Assembly (NCBI RefSeq): GCF_038967635.1
Contig: NZ_CP152413.1
Coordinates: 496,001 to 560,000 of the forward strand
Direction: 5' to 3'
Source of the DNA: Bradyrhizobium sp. B124
GTDB lineage: Bacteria; Pseudomonadota; Alphaproteobacteria; Rhizobiales; Xanthobacteraceae
Length of the DNA: 64,000 nucleotides
Each line of letters opens with the position of its first letter. Within the stretch, counting starts at the first letter, position 1. This document shows, in pieces, positions 18,205 to 26,983 of this stretch. The position numbers were made by a program, and so were the translations under genes. The notes beneath the pieces are model-generated. The model worked only from the letters and a program-made list of their open reading frames with translations. It was not told where the DNA came from and ran no database searches.

Positions 18205-19158
18205 ATGACGGCAGCATTCACGTTTCCCGGGCAGGGCTCGCAGGCAGTTGGCATGGGCAAGGCCCTGGCCGACGCCTTTCCGGTCGCCAAGGCCGTGTTC
18301 GACGAGGTGGATTCCGCGCTGGGCGAGAAGCTGACCGCGATCATCTGGGATGGTCCGGGCGAGACATTGCAGCTGACGGAAAATGCCCAGCCGGCGCTGA
18401 TGGCGGTCTCGATCGCCACGTTGCGCGTGCTCGAGAGCGAGGCCGGCTTCTCGGTCGGCCGCAACGCGGCCTTCGTTGCCGGGCACTCGCTCGGCGAGTA
18501 TTCGGCGCTTGCCGCCGCCGGCAGCCTGACCGTCAGCGACACCGCGCGACTGCTGCGCACCCGCGGGCTCGCCATGCAGAAGGCGGTGCCGGTCGGCGCC
18601 GGCGCGATGGCCGCGCTGCTCGGCCTCGATTACGAGGCGGCGGTCGCGGTCGCCAATGAGGCGGCGCAGGGCCAGGTCTGCCAGGCAGCCAACGACAACG
18701 GCGGCGGCCAGGTGGTGGTCTCCGGCGACAAGGCGGCCGTCGACCGCGCGGTGGAGATTGCGAAAACCAAAGGGGCAAAACGCGCCATGCTGCTGCCGGT
18801 GTCGGCGCCGTTCCACTGCAAGCTGATGCAGCCGGCGGCCGATGCGATGGCGCAGGCGCTGTCCGGCGTCACCATCAAGGCGCCCGCGGCGCCGCTGGTC
18901 TCCAACGTGCTGGCTTCGGCGATCACTGATCCCGACGAGATCCGCCGCCGCCTGGTCGAGCAGGTCACGGGGACGGTTCGCTGGCGCGAGTCGGTTGCCT
19001 ATATGGCAGGCCAGGGCGTGACGCGGTTCTTCGAGATCGGCGCCGGCAAGGTGCTGAGCGGCCTCGTCAAGCGCATCGCCGATGGCGCGGTCGGCGTGTC
19101 CGTCGGCGGCCCGAACGATATCGCTGCAGCCAAGGACGCGCTGGCAGCTTCGGCCTAA
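18205..19158 (+). CDS. fabD: Malonyl-CoA:ACP transacylase
   Basis: Loads malonate from CoA onto AcpP in type II fatty-acid synthesis. The 317-aa protein shows FTFPGQGSQAVGMG, the nucleophile Ser95 in GHSLGEYSAL, the Arg of RGLAMQ and the catalytic His in VSAPFHCKLMQPAA, with the C-terminal FFEIGAGKVLSGLVKRI. It is 21 bp upstream of fabG and clearly in one operon with it. Confidence 0.97.
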   Translation: MTAAFTFPGQGSQAVGMGKALADAFPVAKAVFDEVDSALGEKLTAIIWDGPGETLQLTENAQPALMAVSIATLRVLESEAGFSVGRNAAFVAGHSLGEYSALAAAGSLTVSDTARLLRTRGLAMQKAVPVGAGAMAALLGLDYEAAVAVANEAAQGQVCQAANDNGGGQVVVSGDKAAVDRAVEIAKTKGAKRAMLLPVSAPFHCKLMQPAADAMAQALSGVTIKAPAAPLVSNVLASAITDPDEIRRRLVEQVTGTVRWRESVAYMAGQGVTRFFEIGAGKVLSGLVKRIADGAVGVSVGGPNDIAAAKDALAASA

Positions 19159-19179
19159 TGCAGCCGGAAGGAGAATTCG

Positions 19180-19917
19180 ATGTTTGATCTGACTGGCAAG
19201 ACGGCGCTCGTGACGGGCGCAACCGGCGGCATCGGCGGCGCGATCGCGCAGGCGCTGCACGCGCAGGGCGCGACGGTCGCGATTTCGGGGACACGGCGCG
19301 AGGTGCTGGACGGCTTCGCGGCCAAGCTCGGCGAGCGCGTTCATGTGCTGCCGTGCAATCTCTCGAGCAAGGATGACGTCGAGGCGCTGGTGCCGGCGGC
19401 GGAAGCTGCGATGGGGCAGGTCGACATCCTGATTGCCAATGCCGGCATCACCCGCGACAACCTGTTCGTGCAGTTGCGCGACGAGGATTGGGACGACGTG
19501 ATTGCGGTCAACCTGACCGCGACATTCCGCCTGGCGCGCGCGGCGACCAAATTGATGATGCGCAAGCGCTTCGGCCGCATCATCGCGATCACCTCGATCG
19601 TCGGCGTCACCGGGAATCCGGGGCAGGGCAACTACACCGCGTCGAAGGCCGGCATCATCGGCCTGATCAAGACGCTGGGCGCCGAATACGCCAAGCGCGG
19701 CGTGACCGCGAACTGCATCGCGCCTGGCTTCATCAAGACGCCAATGACGGATGCGCTCAACGACAAGCAGCGCGAAACCATCCTGGCGAAGGTTCCTGCG
19801 GCGCGGCTCGGAACGCCCGAGGATATCGCTGCGGCGGCGGTCTATCTGGCCTCGAACGAGGCCGCCTACGTCACCGGACAGACGATTCACGTCAACGGCG
19901 GCATGGCTATGATTTGA
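19180..19917 (+). CDS. fabG: 3-oxoacyl-ACP reductase
   Basis: NADPH-dependent SDR that reduces beta-ketoacyl-ACP. The 245-aa protein has the cofactor motif TGATGGIGG, NAG at 87-89, and the catalytic set Ser139, Tyr152, Lys156 (YTASK). The FabG-typical C-terminus ends GQTIHVNGGMAMI. A ribosome-binding site (aaggag) precedes the ATG. Confidence 0.97.
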   Translation: MFDLTGKTALVTGATGGIGGAIAQALHAQGATVAISGTRREVLDGFAAKLGERVHVLPCNLSSKDDVEALVPAAEAAMGQVDILIANAGITRDNLFVQLRDEDWDDVIAVNLTATFRLARAATKLMMRKRFGRIIAITSIVGVTGNPGQGNYTASKAGIIGLIKTLGAEYAKRGVTANCIAPGFIKTPMTDALNDKQRETILAKVPAARLGTPEDIAAAAVYLASNEAAYVTGQTIHVNGGMAMI

Positions 19918-19927
19918 GCTGGTTGCT

Positions 19928-19965
19928 GGCTCTCGCAATGCGGCGAAAAGCCGTTTTCGGGAGCC
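19928..19965 (+). terminator. Hairpin after fabG
   Basis: ggctctcg (19928-19935) pairs with cgggagcc (19958-19965) with one G-T pair, and an inner cggc/gccg pairing closes the middle around gaaaa. It starts 10 bp after the fabG stop. It may attenuate read-through toward acpP, which seems to have its own promoter. Confidence 0.4.
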
Positions 19966-20035
19966 GGTTCAGGCGTGTAGTCAAGGCTTGGGAAGTATGA
20001 TAGCTGAACCCCCCATGGATGGGCAAAGAACGCCA

Positions 20036-20064
20036 TTGCAGGATTTTGAAACCCTGTATATTGG
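20036..20064 (+). promoter_or_regulatory. Candidate acpP promoter
   Basis: TTGCAG at 20036-20041 with TATATT (15-bp spacer) or TATTGG (17-bp spacer) following, in the 289-bp gap upstream of acpP. A long untranslated leader of about 135 nt would result. Confidence 0.35.
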
Positions 20065-20206
20065 CGTGGCGACGCCTGCCGTTCGCCGGGGCTTTAGTCG
20101 GCTACGACCGGGCCGAATCAAGACTATGCGCGACTGAGTAATCGAGACGACCACGATGGCTCGTATCGTCTTGGGGTCGGGTCCAATGGAACAACGAGGT
20201 TGAACG

Positions 20207-20446
20207 ATGAGTGAGATTGGCGAGCGGGTTAAGAAGATTGTGGTCGAGCACCTTGGTGTCGAACCCGAGAAGGTGGTCGATAGCGCGAGCTTCATCGATG
20301 ACCTCGGCGCCGACAGCCTCGACACGGTCGAGCTCGTGATGGCTTTCGAAGAAGAATTCGGTTGCGAGATTCCCGACGACGCTGCGGAGACGATTCTGAC
20401 CGTGGGCGACGCGACCAAGTTTCTTGAGAAGAACGCGAAGAGCTGA
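20207..20446 (+). CDS. acpP: Acyl carrier protein
   Basis: A 79-aa acidic protein; Ser37 in [10 protein letters not shown] is the 4'-phosphopantetheine site. The flanking FIDDLGADS and [14 protein letters not shown] motifs are those of the fatty-acid-synthesis AcpP rather than specialised nodulation or LPS ACPs. It sits between fabG and fabF. Confidence 0.98.
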   Translation: MSEIGERVKKIVVEHLGVEPEKVVDSASFIDDLGADSLDTVELVMAFEEEFGCEIPDDAAETILTVGDATKFLEKNAKS

Positions 20447-20469
20447 CGCCGATCGCGAAGTTGACGGGG

Positions 20470-20507
20470 CCGGACGGACCGTGTTCGAGCGGTCCCCCGG
20501 CTTCTTA
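20470..20507 (+). terminator. Terminator/attenuator between acpP and fabF
   Basis: gccgg-a-cggaccg ... cggtcc-c-ccggc forms a bulged stem over an 8-nt loop, followed by the T-rich cttcttatta. It can give acpP a higher transcript level than fabF, which starts 36 bp later. Confidence 0.5.
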
Positions 20508-20542
20508 TTATTAGCCGCGCATTGCCGGCCGGAGACGTGGAA

Positions 20543-21808
20543 ATGAGACGAGTTGTCGTCACGGGGCTGGGCATGCTTACACCGCTCGGCTGCGGCGTTG
20601 ACGCAACTTGGACGCGCATCCTCGCCGGAGAGAGCGGCGGCAAGAAGATCGACACCTTCGAAGTGTCCGACCTGCCGAGCCAGGTCGCCTGCTACATTCC
20701 GCGCGGCGACGGCTCCAACGGCACCTTCAATCCCGATCAGTGGATGGAGCCGAAGGACCAGCGCAAGGTCGACGACTTCATCCTCTACGCGATGTGCGCG
20801 GCCAGGCAGGCGCTCGACGACGCCAACTGGCATCCGAAGTCCGATGAGGACCAGTTCGCCACCGGCACGATGATCGGCTCCGGCATCGGCGGCCTCACCG
20901 GCATTGCCGAGACCGCGGTGCTGCTCAAGGAACGTGGACCGCGCAGGGTCTCTCCCTTCTTCATTCCGGGCCGCCTGATCAATCTGGCGTCCGGCTACGT
21001 CTCGATCGAGCACGGCCTGAAGGGCCCCAATCATTCGGTCGTCACGGCGTGCTCGACCGGCGCGCACGCGGTCGGCGATGCAGCGCGGCTGATCGCGCTC
21101 GGCGACGCCGACGTGATGCTCGCAGGTGGCGCCGAATCGCCGATCTCCCGCATCGGCATCGCCGGCTTCTGCGCGGCGCGTGCGCTGTCCACCGGCTTCA
21201 ACGACACACCGGAAAAGGCATCGCGGCCCTACGACAAGGATCGCGACGGCTTCGTGATGGGCGAGGGTGCCGGCGTCCTCGTGCTCGAGGAATACGAGCA
21301 CGCCAAACAGCGTGGTGCGAATATCTATGCCGAGGTCACCGGCTACGGCCTGTCGGGCGATGCCTTCCACATCACCTCGCCGCCGCCGGACGGCAATGGC
21401 GGCTTCCGCAGCATGAGCATGGCGCTGAAGCGCGCCGGCCTCGTCGCATCCGATCTCGACTACATCAATGCGCACGGCACCTCGACGCAGGTCGGCGACG
21501 AAATCGAGCTCGGCGCGGTCGAGCGTCTTCTCGGCAATGCGGCTTCGAAGGTTTCGATGTCGTCGACCAAGTCGGCGACCGGACATCTGCTCGGCGCGGC
21601 CGGTGCGATCGAGGCGATCTTCGCGGTGCTGGCGATTCGCGATAATGTGGTGCCACCGACCATCAATCTCGACAATCCGTCGGTGCAAACGGCGATCGAT
21701 CTTGTGCCGCACACGTCGCGCAAGCGTGACGTGAATGTGGCGCTGTCCAATTCCTTCGGTTTCGGTGGCACAAACGCCTCCGTGATCGTGCAGCGCGTGA
21801 CCAATTAG
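20543..21808 (+). CDS. fabF: 3-oxoacyl-ACP synthase II (KAS II)
   Basis: Elongating condensing enzyme of FAS II. The 421 residues from MRRVVVTGLGMLTPLGCG have the catalytic Cys170 (VVTACSTGAHAVGDA) and the two His residues in NAHGTSTQVGD and SATGHLLGAAGA, plus the C-terminal FGFGGTNASV loop. A TTG start seven codons upstream is less likely than the ATG at 20543, which has ggagacgtggaa before it. Confidence 0.97.
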   Translation: MRRVVVTGLGMLTPLGCGVDATWTRILAGESGGKKIDTFEVSDLPSQVACYIPRGDGSNGTFNPDQWMEPKDQRKVDDFILYAMCAARQALDDANWHPKSDEDQFATGTMIGSGIGGLTGIAETAVLLKERGPRRVSPFFIPGRLINLASGYVSIEHGLKGPNHSVVTACSTGAHAVGDAARLIALGDADVMLAGGAESPISRIGIAGFCAARALSTGFNDTPEKASRPYDKDRDGFVMGEGAGVLVLEEYEHAKQRGANIYAEVTGYGLSGDAFHITSPPPDGNGGFRSMSMALKRAGLVASDLDYINAHGTSTQVGDEIELGAVERLLGNAASKVSMSSTKSATGHLLGAAGAIEAIFAVLAIRDNVVPPTINLDNPSVQTAIDLVPHTSRKRDVNVALSNSFGFGGTNASVIVQRVTN

Positions 21809-21820
21809 TAGGTCGTTAGA

Positions 21821-21918
21821 GCGTTTTCGAGCGAAGTGGGTACCGGTTCGCGTGAAGAAAACGCGTCAAAATAAGAATCTAAAGTCCCGTTCCGATGCGA
21901 TCGGAACGGGACTTTAGA
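21821..21918. repeat. Composite palindromic repeat, family B copy 1, with 19-bp hairpin
   Basis: A conserved left module (21821-21869) starting gcgttttcgagcgaagtgg and ending gaagaaaacgc (its ends pair, gcgttttc/gaaaacgc) is followed by a strong hairpin at 21878-21918: a perfect 19-bp stem starting tctaaagtcccgttccgat with a gcg loop. The left module recurs at 45366, where the hairpin sequence is completely different. It lies 12 bp after fabF and could serve as its terminator. Confidence 0.8.
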
Positions 21919-22033
21919 ACTAGTCCACCGTTTTGCCGTATTCCGCGGTGACTCCTAATAGCGGGCGTATGCTATTGGCCGGGCAGGGGTTTGTCCGGCC
22001 ACGATTCAACCGGCAGGATATTGGTTTGCATCG

Positions 22034-23293
22034 ATGAGTGAGAGGCCGCCCATTTCACCGAGGAGTCCACGTGCCGCGCTGGAGCCCGAACAGGTTCCGC
22101 CGCCGCCCAAGCGCTCGGATCGTGCCCGCAATCCCTTCGTGATCGTCGGCAATGCCATCTTCACCATCCTGATCATCCTGATGATCGGCGCCGGCGCCAC
22201 CTATTACTACGGCAAGCAGACGCTGGAATCGCCGGGGCCGCTGCAGGAAGACAAGATCGTCAACATCCCCGCGCGCGCCGGCAAGCGTGACATCGCCGAC
22301 GTGCTGTCGCGCGAGGGCGTCATTAACGTCAATCCGTGGGTCTTCATCGGCAGCGTGTTTGCGCTGAAGGCGAGCTCCGATCTCAAGCCCGGCGAATACT
22401 CGTTCCAGAAGAACGCCAGCCTGCGCGACGTCATCGCCACCATCGTCGACGGCAAGGTGGTGCAGCACGCCATCACGATCCCGGAAGGTCTGACCTCGGA
22501 GCAGATCGTGACGCGGCTCACCGACAACGACATCTTCACCGGCTCGGTGCGCGAGATTCCGCGCGAGGGCACGCTGTTGCCGGAGACCTACAAATTCCCG
22601 CGCGGCACCACGCGCGACCAGGTGATCCAGCGCCTGCAGCAGGCGCAGAAGCGCGTGCTGGCCGAGATCTGGGAACGCCGCAACACCGATTCGCCGCTGA
22701 AGTCGCCGGACCAGCTGGTGACGCTGGCCTCGATCGTCGAGAAGGAAACCGGCCGCGCCGACGAGCGCAGCCGTGTCGCCGCCGTGTTCGTCAACCGCCT
22801 GCGGCAGAGGATGAAGCTGCAGTCCGACCCGACCATCATCTACGGGCTGGTGGGCGGCAAGGGAACGCTGGGGCGTCCGATCAAACGCAGCGAGATCACG
22901 CAGCCGTCGCCCTACAACACCTATGTGATCGACGGCTTGCCGCCGGGACCGATCGCCAATCCCGGCCGCGCCTCGCTGGAGGCGACCGCCAATCCGGCGC
23001 GCACCCGCGACCTGTTCTTCGTTGCCGACGGAACCGGCGGCCACGCCTTTACCGAAACCTACGACCAGCACGCCAAGAACGTCGCCAAGCTGCGCGCATC
23101 GGAAAAGCAGATCCAGAACGACACCGTCGAGCCCGCGGATGATCCGGCGCCGGCCGCCGCGGCGCCGGGCGCGGCCGATACCAATCCCACGGCGGCCACG
23201 CCGCCGAAGCCCACCAATCAGAAGAAACCGCCGCGCAGCGGTCGCCAGGGCGCAGCCCAGCAGACCACTTCGCCGCCTGTTGTGCAGCGCTAA
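22034..23293 (+). CDS. mltG: Endolytic murein transglycosylase MltG
   Basis: Inner-membrane enzyme that cleaves nascent glycan strands and sets their length. The 419-aa protein has a short cytoplasmic N-terminus, one membrane helix (NAIFTILIILMIGAGATYYY, residues 40-59), a LysM-like domain (PGEYSFQKNASLRDVI) and the YceG catalytic domain with Glu236 in ASIVEKETG and the loop LQSDPTIIYGL. The last 60 residues are an Ala/Pro/Thr-rich tail. The TAA stop lies inside a repeat hairpin. Confidence 0.93.
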   Translation: MSERPPISPRSPRAALEPEQVPPPPKRSDRARNPFVIVGNAIFTILIILMIGAGATYYYGKQTLESPGPLQEDKIVNIPARAGKRDIADVLSREGVINVNPWVFIGSVFALKASSDLKPGEYSFQKNASLRDVIATIVDGKVVQHAITIPEGLTSEQIVTRLTDNDIFTGSVREIPREGTLLPETYKFPRGTTRDQVIQRLQQAQKRVLAEIWERRNTDSPLKSPDQLVTLASIVEKETGRADERSRVAAVFVNRLRQRMKLQSDPTIIYGLVGGKGTLGRPIKRSEITQPSPYNTYVIDGLPPGPIANPGRASLEATANPARTRDLFFVADGTGGHAFTETYDQHAKNVAKLRASEKQIQNDTVEPADDPAPAAAAPGAADTNPTAATPPKPTNQKKPPRSGRQGAAQQTTSPPVVQR

Positions 23294-23375
23294 AGCGCGA
23301 TGCGATCATCGCGCTTTAGCTTCTTGTTCGAGCATAGTCTTTCGGAAATCCGCTTCACAGTTTTCCGGACCATGC
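23290..23375. repeat. Palindromic repeat, family A copy 1, overlapping mltG stop
   Basis: ctaaagcgcgatg-cgat-catcgcgctttag is a perfect 13-bp stem at 23290-23319, with the mltG stop TAA inside its left arm. It is followed by gagcatagtctttcggaaat and ttttccggaccatgc, a degenerate second hairpin. The same two-hairpin order occurs at 25108-25211. Confidence 0.75.
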
Positions 23376-23506
23376 CGTAGCTCTGCATTTCCCGAAGGTG
23401 GACGTAATTCCACTTTCACGGAATCCGTTTTAAGGTTGCACCGGCTGCCCGCGAGTCTCGTCGTCTCCGGGTCAGTCCCATATCCTTCTGTTGGAGAGTT
23501 CACGCG

Positions 23507-24394
23507 ATGGCGCTATCGAGCATGACTGGCTTTGCCCGAAGCCATGGCGCGAGCGGTCCCTATACGTTCGAGTGGGAGCTGAAGTCGGTCAACGCCAAGG
23601 GCTTTGATCTGCGCTTGCGGCTGCCGCCGGGCTGGGACGAGCTGGAAGCCCTCGCCAAGAAGCGGGCCGGCGAGTTGCTGTCGCGCGGCACGGTCTACGC
23701 CAATCTCAGCGTCAAGCGCACCGATGCGGCGCAGACCATCCGGATCAATGAGGACGTGCTGGCCGCGGTCGTGAAGGTCGCAGGTGAGCTCGCGCAGCGG
23801 ATCGACGCGGTGGCGCCGAGCATCGACGGATTGCTCGGCATCAAGGGCGTCATCGAGGTGGTCGAGCCTGACAGCAATGAGGACGAGGACAAGGCGGCGC
23901 GCGAGGCGGCGGCGAAGGCGTTCGAGCAAGCGCTGGGCAGCCTCGTCGAGATGCGCCGCCGCGAGGGCGATGCGCTGGGCCAGATCCTGATGCAGCGCAT
24001 GGACGAGATCGAGCGACTCGCCAAGCGCGCCGAGACGGCTCCCGGCCGCAAGCCCGAGGCGATCAAGGCGCGGCTTGCCGAGCAGATCGCGGCACTGCTG
24101 GAGACCTCCGATCGCTTCGATGCCGACCGGCTGAGCCAGGAGGCGATCCTGATCGCCACCAAGGCCGATATCCGCGAGGAGCTCGACCGCATCGCCTCGC
24201 ACATCGCCCAGGCGCGCGAGATGATCGGCAAGGGCGGCCCGGTCGGGCGCCGGCTCGACTTCCTCGCCCAGGAGTTCAATCGTGAGGTCAACACCTGCTG
24301 CTCGAAGTCGAACGACGTCGAGCTGACCAATACCGGGCTCGAAATGAAGAACGTGGTCGAGCAATTCCGCGAACAGGTCCAGAATCTGGAGTGA
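23507..24394 (+). CDS. yicC: YicC family endoribonuclease
   Basis: A 295-aa protein beginning SSMTGFARS, with the family motifs WELKSVNAKGFDLRLRLP, GKGGPVGRRLDFLAQEFNRE and the ending NTCCSKSNDVELTNTGLEMK. YicC proteins are single-strand RNA endonucleases; in E. coli YicC affects RyhB decay. It is immediately upstream of gmk (3-bp gap), the common yicC-gmk arrangement. Confidence 0.93.
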   Translation: MALSSMTGFARSHGASGPYTFEWELKSVNAKGFDLRLRLPPGWDELEALAKKRAGELLSRGTVYANLSVKRTDAAQTIRINEDVLAAVVKVAGELAQRIDAVAPSIDGLLGIKGVIEVVEPDSNEDEDKAAREAAAKAFEQALGSLVEMRRREGDALGQILMQRMDEIERLAKRAETAPGRKPEAIKARLAEQIAALLETSDRFDADRLSQEAILIATKADIREELDRIASHIAQAREMIGKGGPVGRRLDFLAQEFNREVNTCCSKSNDVELTNTGLEMKNVVEQFREQVQNLE

Positions 24395-24397
24395 ACG

Positions 24398-25051
24398 ATG
24401 ACGGCGCAGGGTTTTGATGGCGTTGAGCGGCGCGGACTGATGTTCGTCCTGTCGTCGCCCTCGGGCGCCGGCAAGACGACGCTGTCGCGCATGCTGATCG
24501 ACCGCATGCCGGGGTTGAAAATGTCGGTGTCGGCGACCACGCGGCCGAAGCGGCCGGGCGAGGTCGAGGGGTGCGACTACTTCTTTGTCGACAAGACGAA
24601 GTTCGAGGCGATGGCCAAGCAAGGCGAACTGCTGGAATGGGCCACCGTGTTCGACAACCGCTACGGCACGCCGCGCGCGCCGGTCGAGGCGGCGCTGGCG
24701 GCCGGCGAGGACGTGCTGTTCGACATCGATTGGCAGGGTACCCAGCAGTTGCGCGAGAAGGCGCGCGCCGACGTCGTCAGCGTCTTCATCCTGCCGCCGT
24801 CGGCGGCCGATCTCGAGAAGCGGCTGCACACCCGTGCGCAGGATTCCGAAGAGGTCATCCGCGGGCGGATGAACCGCGCCACCCATGAGCTGAGCCACTG
24901 GGCGGAATACGACTATATCGTCGTCAACCAGAACGTCGACGACGCCTTTGCCGAGGTGCAGTCGATCCTGAAAGCCGAGCGGCTCAAGCGAGAGCGCCGC
25001 ACCGGCCTTACCGAGTTCGTGCGCGGCCTGCAGCGTCAGCTCGAGAAGTAG
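24398..25051 (+). CDS. gmk: Guanylate kinase
   Basis: ATP-dependent phosphorylation of GMP to GDP. The 217-aa protein has the P-loop SSPSGAGKTTLS, the GMP-binding SVSATTRPKRPGEVEGCDYFF, the EWATVFDNRYGTPRAPV region and the lid IRGRMNRATHELSHWAEYDY. Length is normal. It is followed by a hairpin terminator. Confidence 0.97.
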   Translation: MTAQGFDGVERRGLMFVLSSPSGAGKTTLSRMLIDRMPGLKMSVSATTRPKRPGEVEGCDYFFVDKTKFEAMAKQGELLEWATVFDNRYGTPRAPVEAALAAGEDVLFDIDWQGTQQLREKARADVVSVFILPPSAADLEKRLHTRAQDSEEVIRGRMNRATHELSHWAEYDYIVVNQNVDDAFAEVQSILKAERLKRERRTGLTEFVRGLQRQLEK

Positions 25052-25057
25052 CTTGCC

Positions 25058-25079
25058 GATGCGATCCGGGGATCGCATC
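25058..25079 (+). terminator. Hairpin after gmk
   Basis: gatgcgatc-cggg-gatcgcatc is a perfect 9-bp stem six bases after the gmk stop, followed by moderately T-rich sequence (atgtctcatctgctttctt). Confidence 0.55.
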
Positions 25080-25107
25080 ATGTCTCATCTGCTTTCTTGA
25101 GCGCTCT

Positions 25108-25211
25108 CTAAAGCGCGATGAGATCAGGTTGAATCGTCATCGCGCTTTAGCTCCTTGTTTGAGCATGATCTTTTCGGAAAACCGCTTCGCACTTTTCCGG
25201 ATCATGCTTTA
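25108..25211. repeat. Palindromic repeat, family A copy 2
   Basis: First hairpin: ctaaagcgcgatga (25108-25121) pairs perfectly with tcatcgcgctttag (25137-25150). Second hairpin: gcatgatc...ggatcatgc with inner ggaaaa/ttttcc around ccgcttcgcac. The right end runs into the stop codon (25209-25211) of the next, convergent gene. It lies between gmk and that gene. Confidence 0.8.
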
Positions 25212-26249
25212 GTTCGCCGCGCTGCGCGCCAGCCGCTGCAGCATCGCGGCGATCTGCTTGTTGTCCTGCTCGGTTTGATCCGCCTCGCGCGGCGTCTCGC
25301 GGCGAGCAGCCGGCGTCTCGGCGCGGCGCGGAACCGGTGTCTCCGACCGGCGCGGCGCAGCCTCCGACAGACGCAGCGGACGGTCGCGGCCGACCACGGC
25401 CATCGGCGGCGCCGGCTCGGTGTGGAGTGAATCCCAGGGCGCACGCCATTCATCGCTGATCTCATAGGGCGGCGTGCGGGTGCGGGTCAGCCCGAACACC
25501 AGCGCGCTGACCAGGCCGGCCAGCGCCAGCGCGCCGACCATCACGATCAGCAGCATCTGCGTCGAGGAGGACGACTTCTCGGCGGACGCCTCGGCCGTCA
25601 CGGGGGCGGCTGATACTGGCGCGGCTGCCTGTTGTGGCATCGGATCGGCCTGCGCGACCACGGTCGGCTGGTCTGCTGCGTGCCGGGTTCCGTTGGTCCC
25701 GGCCATGCTCGATGCATCGAGCCATCTGGCATTCACCTCCGATGACTGGCCGTTCGCGCCGCTGGGCGCGGCGGACGCCGTCGGGGCGGTCGTTGCCGCG
25801 GTCCCGGCCTGACCGGCATCTGCGCTCGGTACCGGCGCGGCCGCCGCCTGCTGCGGCGAGGGCCATTCGGCGTGCGCATCGGCGACGGACTTGCGCATGG
25901 CCGGCTGCGGCGCCGGCTGGCTCCGTGGCGGCGTTGCATCGGCGGTCGCGGTGTCCGGCGCGGCGGCCGCTGGCTGCTGCTGCGTCGCCGCGGTCCTGGC
26001 GACGGTCTTGGTCTTGGCGTCACCGAGATACCAGCACTGCTTCTTGGTGCTGCGGTCGAGGTGATAGAACCAGTGGCTCCCCGCAGGCGCAGTTCCCTTC
26101 GGCGCGGACTGACAGCTATCCGCGGTCTTCGCATTCGCCGTAGTGGTACTCGCCGTGCCGGCGGCGGTCTGGGCCATGGCTGTGAAGTTGGCAGCGGCCA
26201 ACATGCTGACGGCAAGCGCCGCAGCGAATTTCGCTGAACGATTTGACAT
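25209..26249 (-). CDS. Secreted/membrane-anchored hypothetical protein
   Basis: A 346-aa protein with a signal peptide (residues 1-26, ending TAMAQ), then the motif SHWFYHLDRSTKKQCWYLGD near residue 60, which I have seen only in uncharacterised alphaproteobacterial proteins. A long Ala/Pro/Gln-rich linker leads to one membrane helix at about 231-253 (MLLIVMVGALALAGLVSAL). The C-terminal 90 residues carry repeated RRSETPVPRRAETPAARRE and end in a short helix (DNKQIAAMLQRLARSAAN). Last of four same-strand genes after the caspase gene, 174 bp after its neighbour. The function is unknown. Confidence 0.7.
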   Translation of the reverse strand: MSNRSAKFAAALAVSMLAAANFTAMAQTAAGTASTTTANAKTADSCQSAPKGTAPAGSHWFYHLDRSTKKQCWYLGDAKTKTVARTAATQQQPAAAAPDTATADATPPRSQPAPQPAMRKSVADAHAEWPSPQQAAAAPVPSADAGQAGTAATTAPTASAAPSGANGQSSEVNARWLDASSMAGTNGTRHAADQPTVVAQADPMPQQAAAPVSAAPVTAEASAEKSSSSTQMLLIVMVGALALAGLVSALVFGLTRTRTPPYEISDEWRAPWDSLHTEPAPPMAVVGRDRPLRLSEAAPRRSETPVPRRAETPAARRETPREADQTEQDNKQIAAMLQRLARSAAN

Positions 26250-26423
26250 ACGCGTCCCCGGTATTCTTTTTTACGCAAACGCTGGTGCAGCCAATCTCGG
26301 TAAAGAGTTGGGTCGCAATACGCCGCAAATCCGGAACGGGTAGGGCTTAATTGAGGCTCGTGGCGGACCGCAATTGCGGCGGGCCGGTGGTCAGAACGCG
26401 TGCTGGCTTGGTCAGGGAGTGGA

Positions 26424-26933
26424 CTACCGCTTTGACGCAGTCCAGTGGCCCTTGCATCCGTCAGATCGCACGAATGAGCCGGAACCGCTGCGGCCCGAGA
26501 AACGGCCCGAACTGGTCCAGCTCAAGCCGCCGGCGGACCCGCTGCCCGTCGTGGATCCGTTGGGGCTGACTTGCCCGGAGCTCAGCTCTCCCGAAATGCT
26601 GCCGGCGGAGATCACCAGTCGTTCGGTGCTGGAGCCGCAGGGCGAGCCCTCTGCGACAACCACCCACGCACCATCGAAATTGCCGCTGCCGCCACCGCCC
26701 TCGCTGCCGGTCTTCCGCGTGGCGCGGCGCGGCGCCTCCGAGCTCTTGCGTCGCGCCGGCGTTGACGGCGCGACGGCGCGCGGCGCTGTGCGGCTGCCGG
26801 ACAGCGACTTCTCGTCATTGCCGATGCTACCGCCGCTGCTACCGGACTGCGCGAGCGCGGCCGTTGAACCCGCGAGGCAGAGCAGGGCAGAGAACAGGAT
26901 CGTTCGGGCGTTCGGTTGAAACATCGTTTGCAT
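26424..26933 (-). CDS. Secreted Gly/Ser-rich hypothetical protein, paralogue 2
   Basis: A 169-aa protein: signal peptide (cleavage after AALAQ), then SGSSGGSIGNDEKSLSGSR, which is identical in the neighbouring paralogue, an Arg/Pro linker, a GGGGS stretch and a compact C-terminal domain of about 85 residues starting FDGAWVVVAEGSPCG and ending SDGCKGHWTASKR. Two Cys in that domain could pair. It is the same length as the neighbour at 26984, 50 bp away, so clearly a tandem duplication. The family is unnamed to my knowledge. Confidence 0.75.
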   Translation of the reverse strand: MQTMFQPNARTILFSALLCLAGSTAALAQSGSSGGSIGNDEKSLSGSRTAPRAVAPSTPARRKSSEAPRRATRKTGSEGGGGSGNFDGAWVVVAEGSPCGSSTERLVISAGSISGELSSGQVSPNGSTTGSGSAGGLSWTSSGRFSGRSGSGSFVRSDGCKGHWTASKR

Positions 26934-26983
26934 GGTCGGGCGTGTCCAAATTCTTGGTTTGCAAATTCAGGGTCCGAGCGTCG

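Noticed and set aside
18184..19938. Open frame of 584 codons on the minus strand
   Set aside because: Antisense of fabD and fabG, which have complete catalytic motifs on the plus strand.
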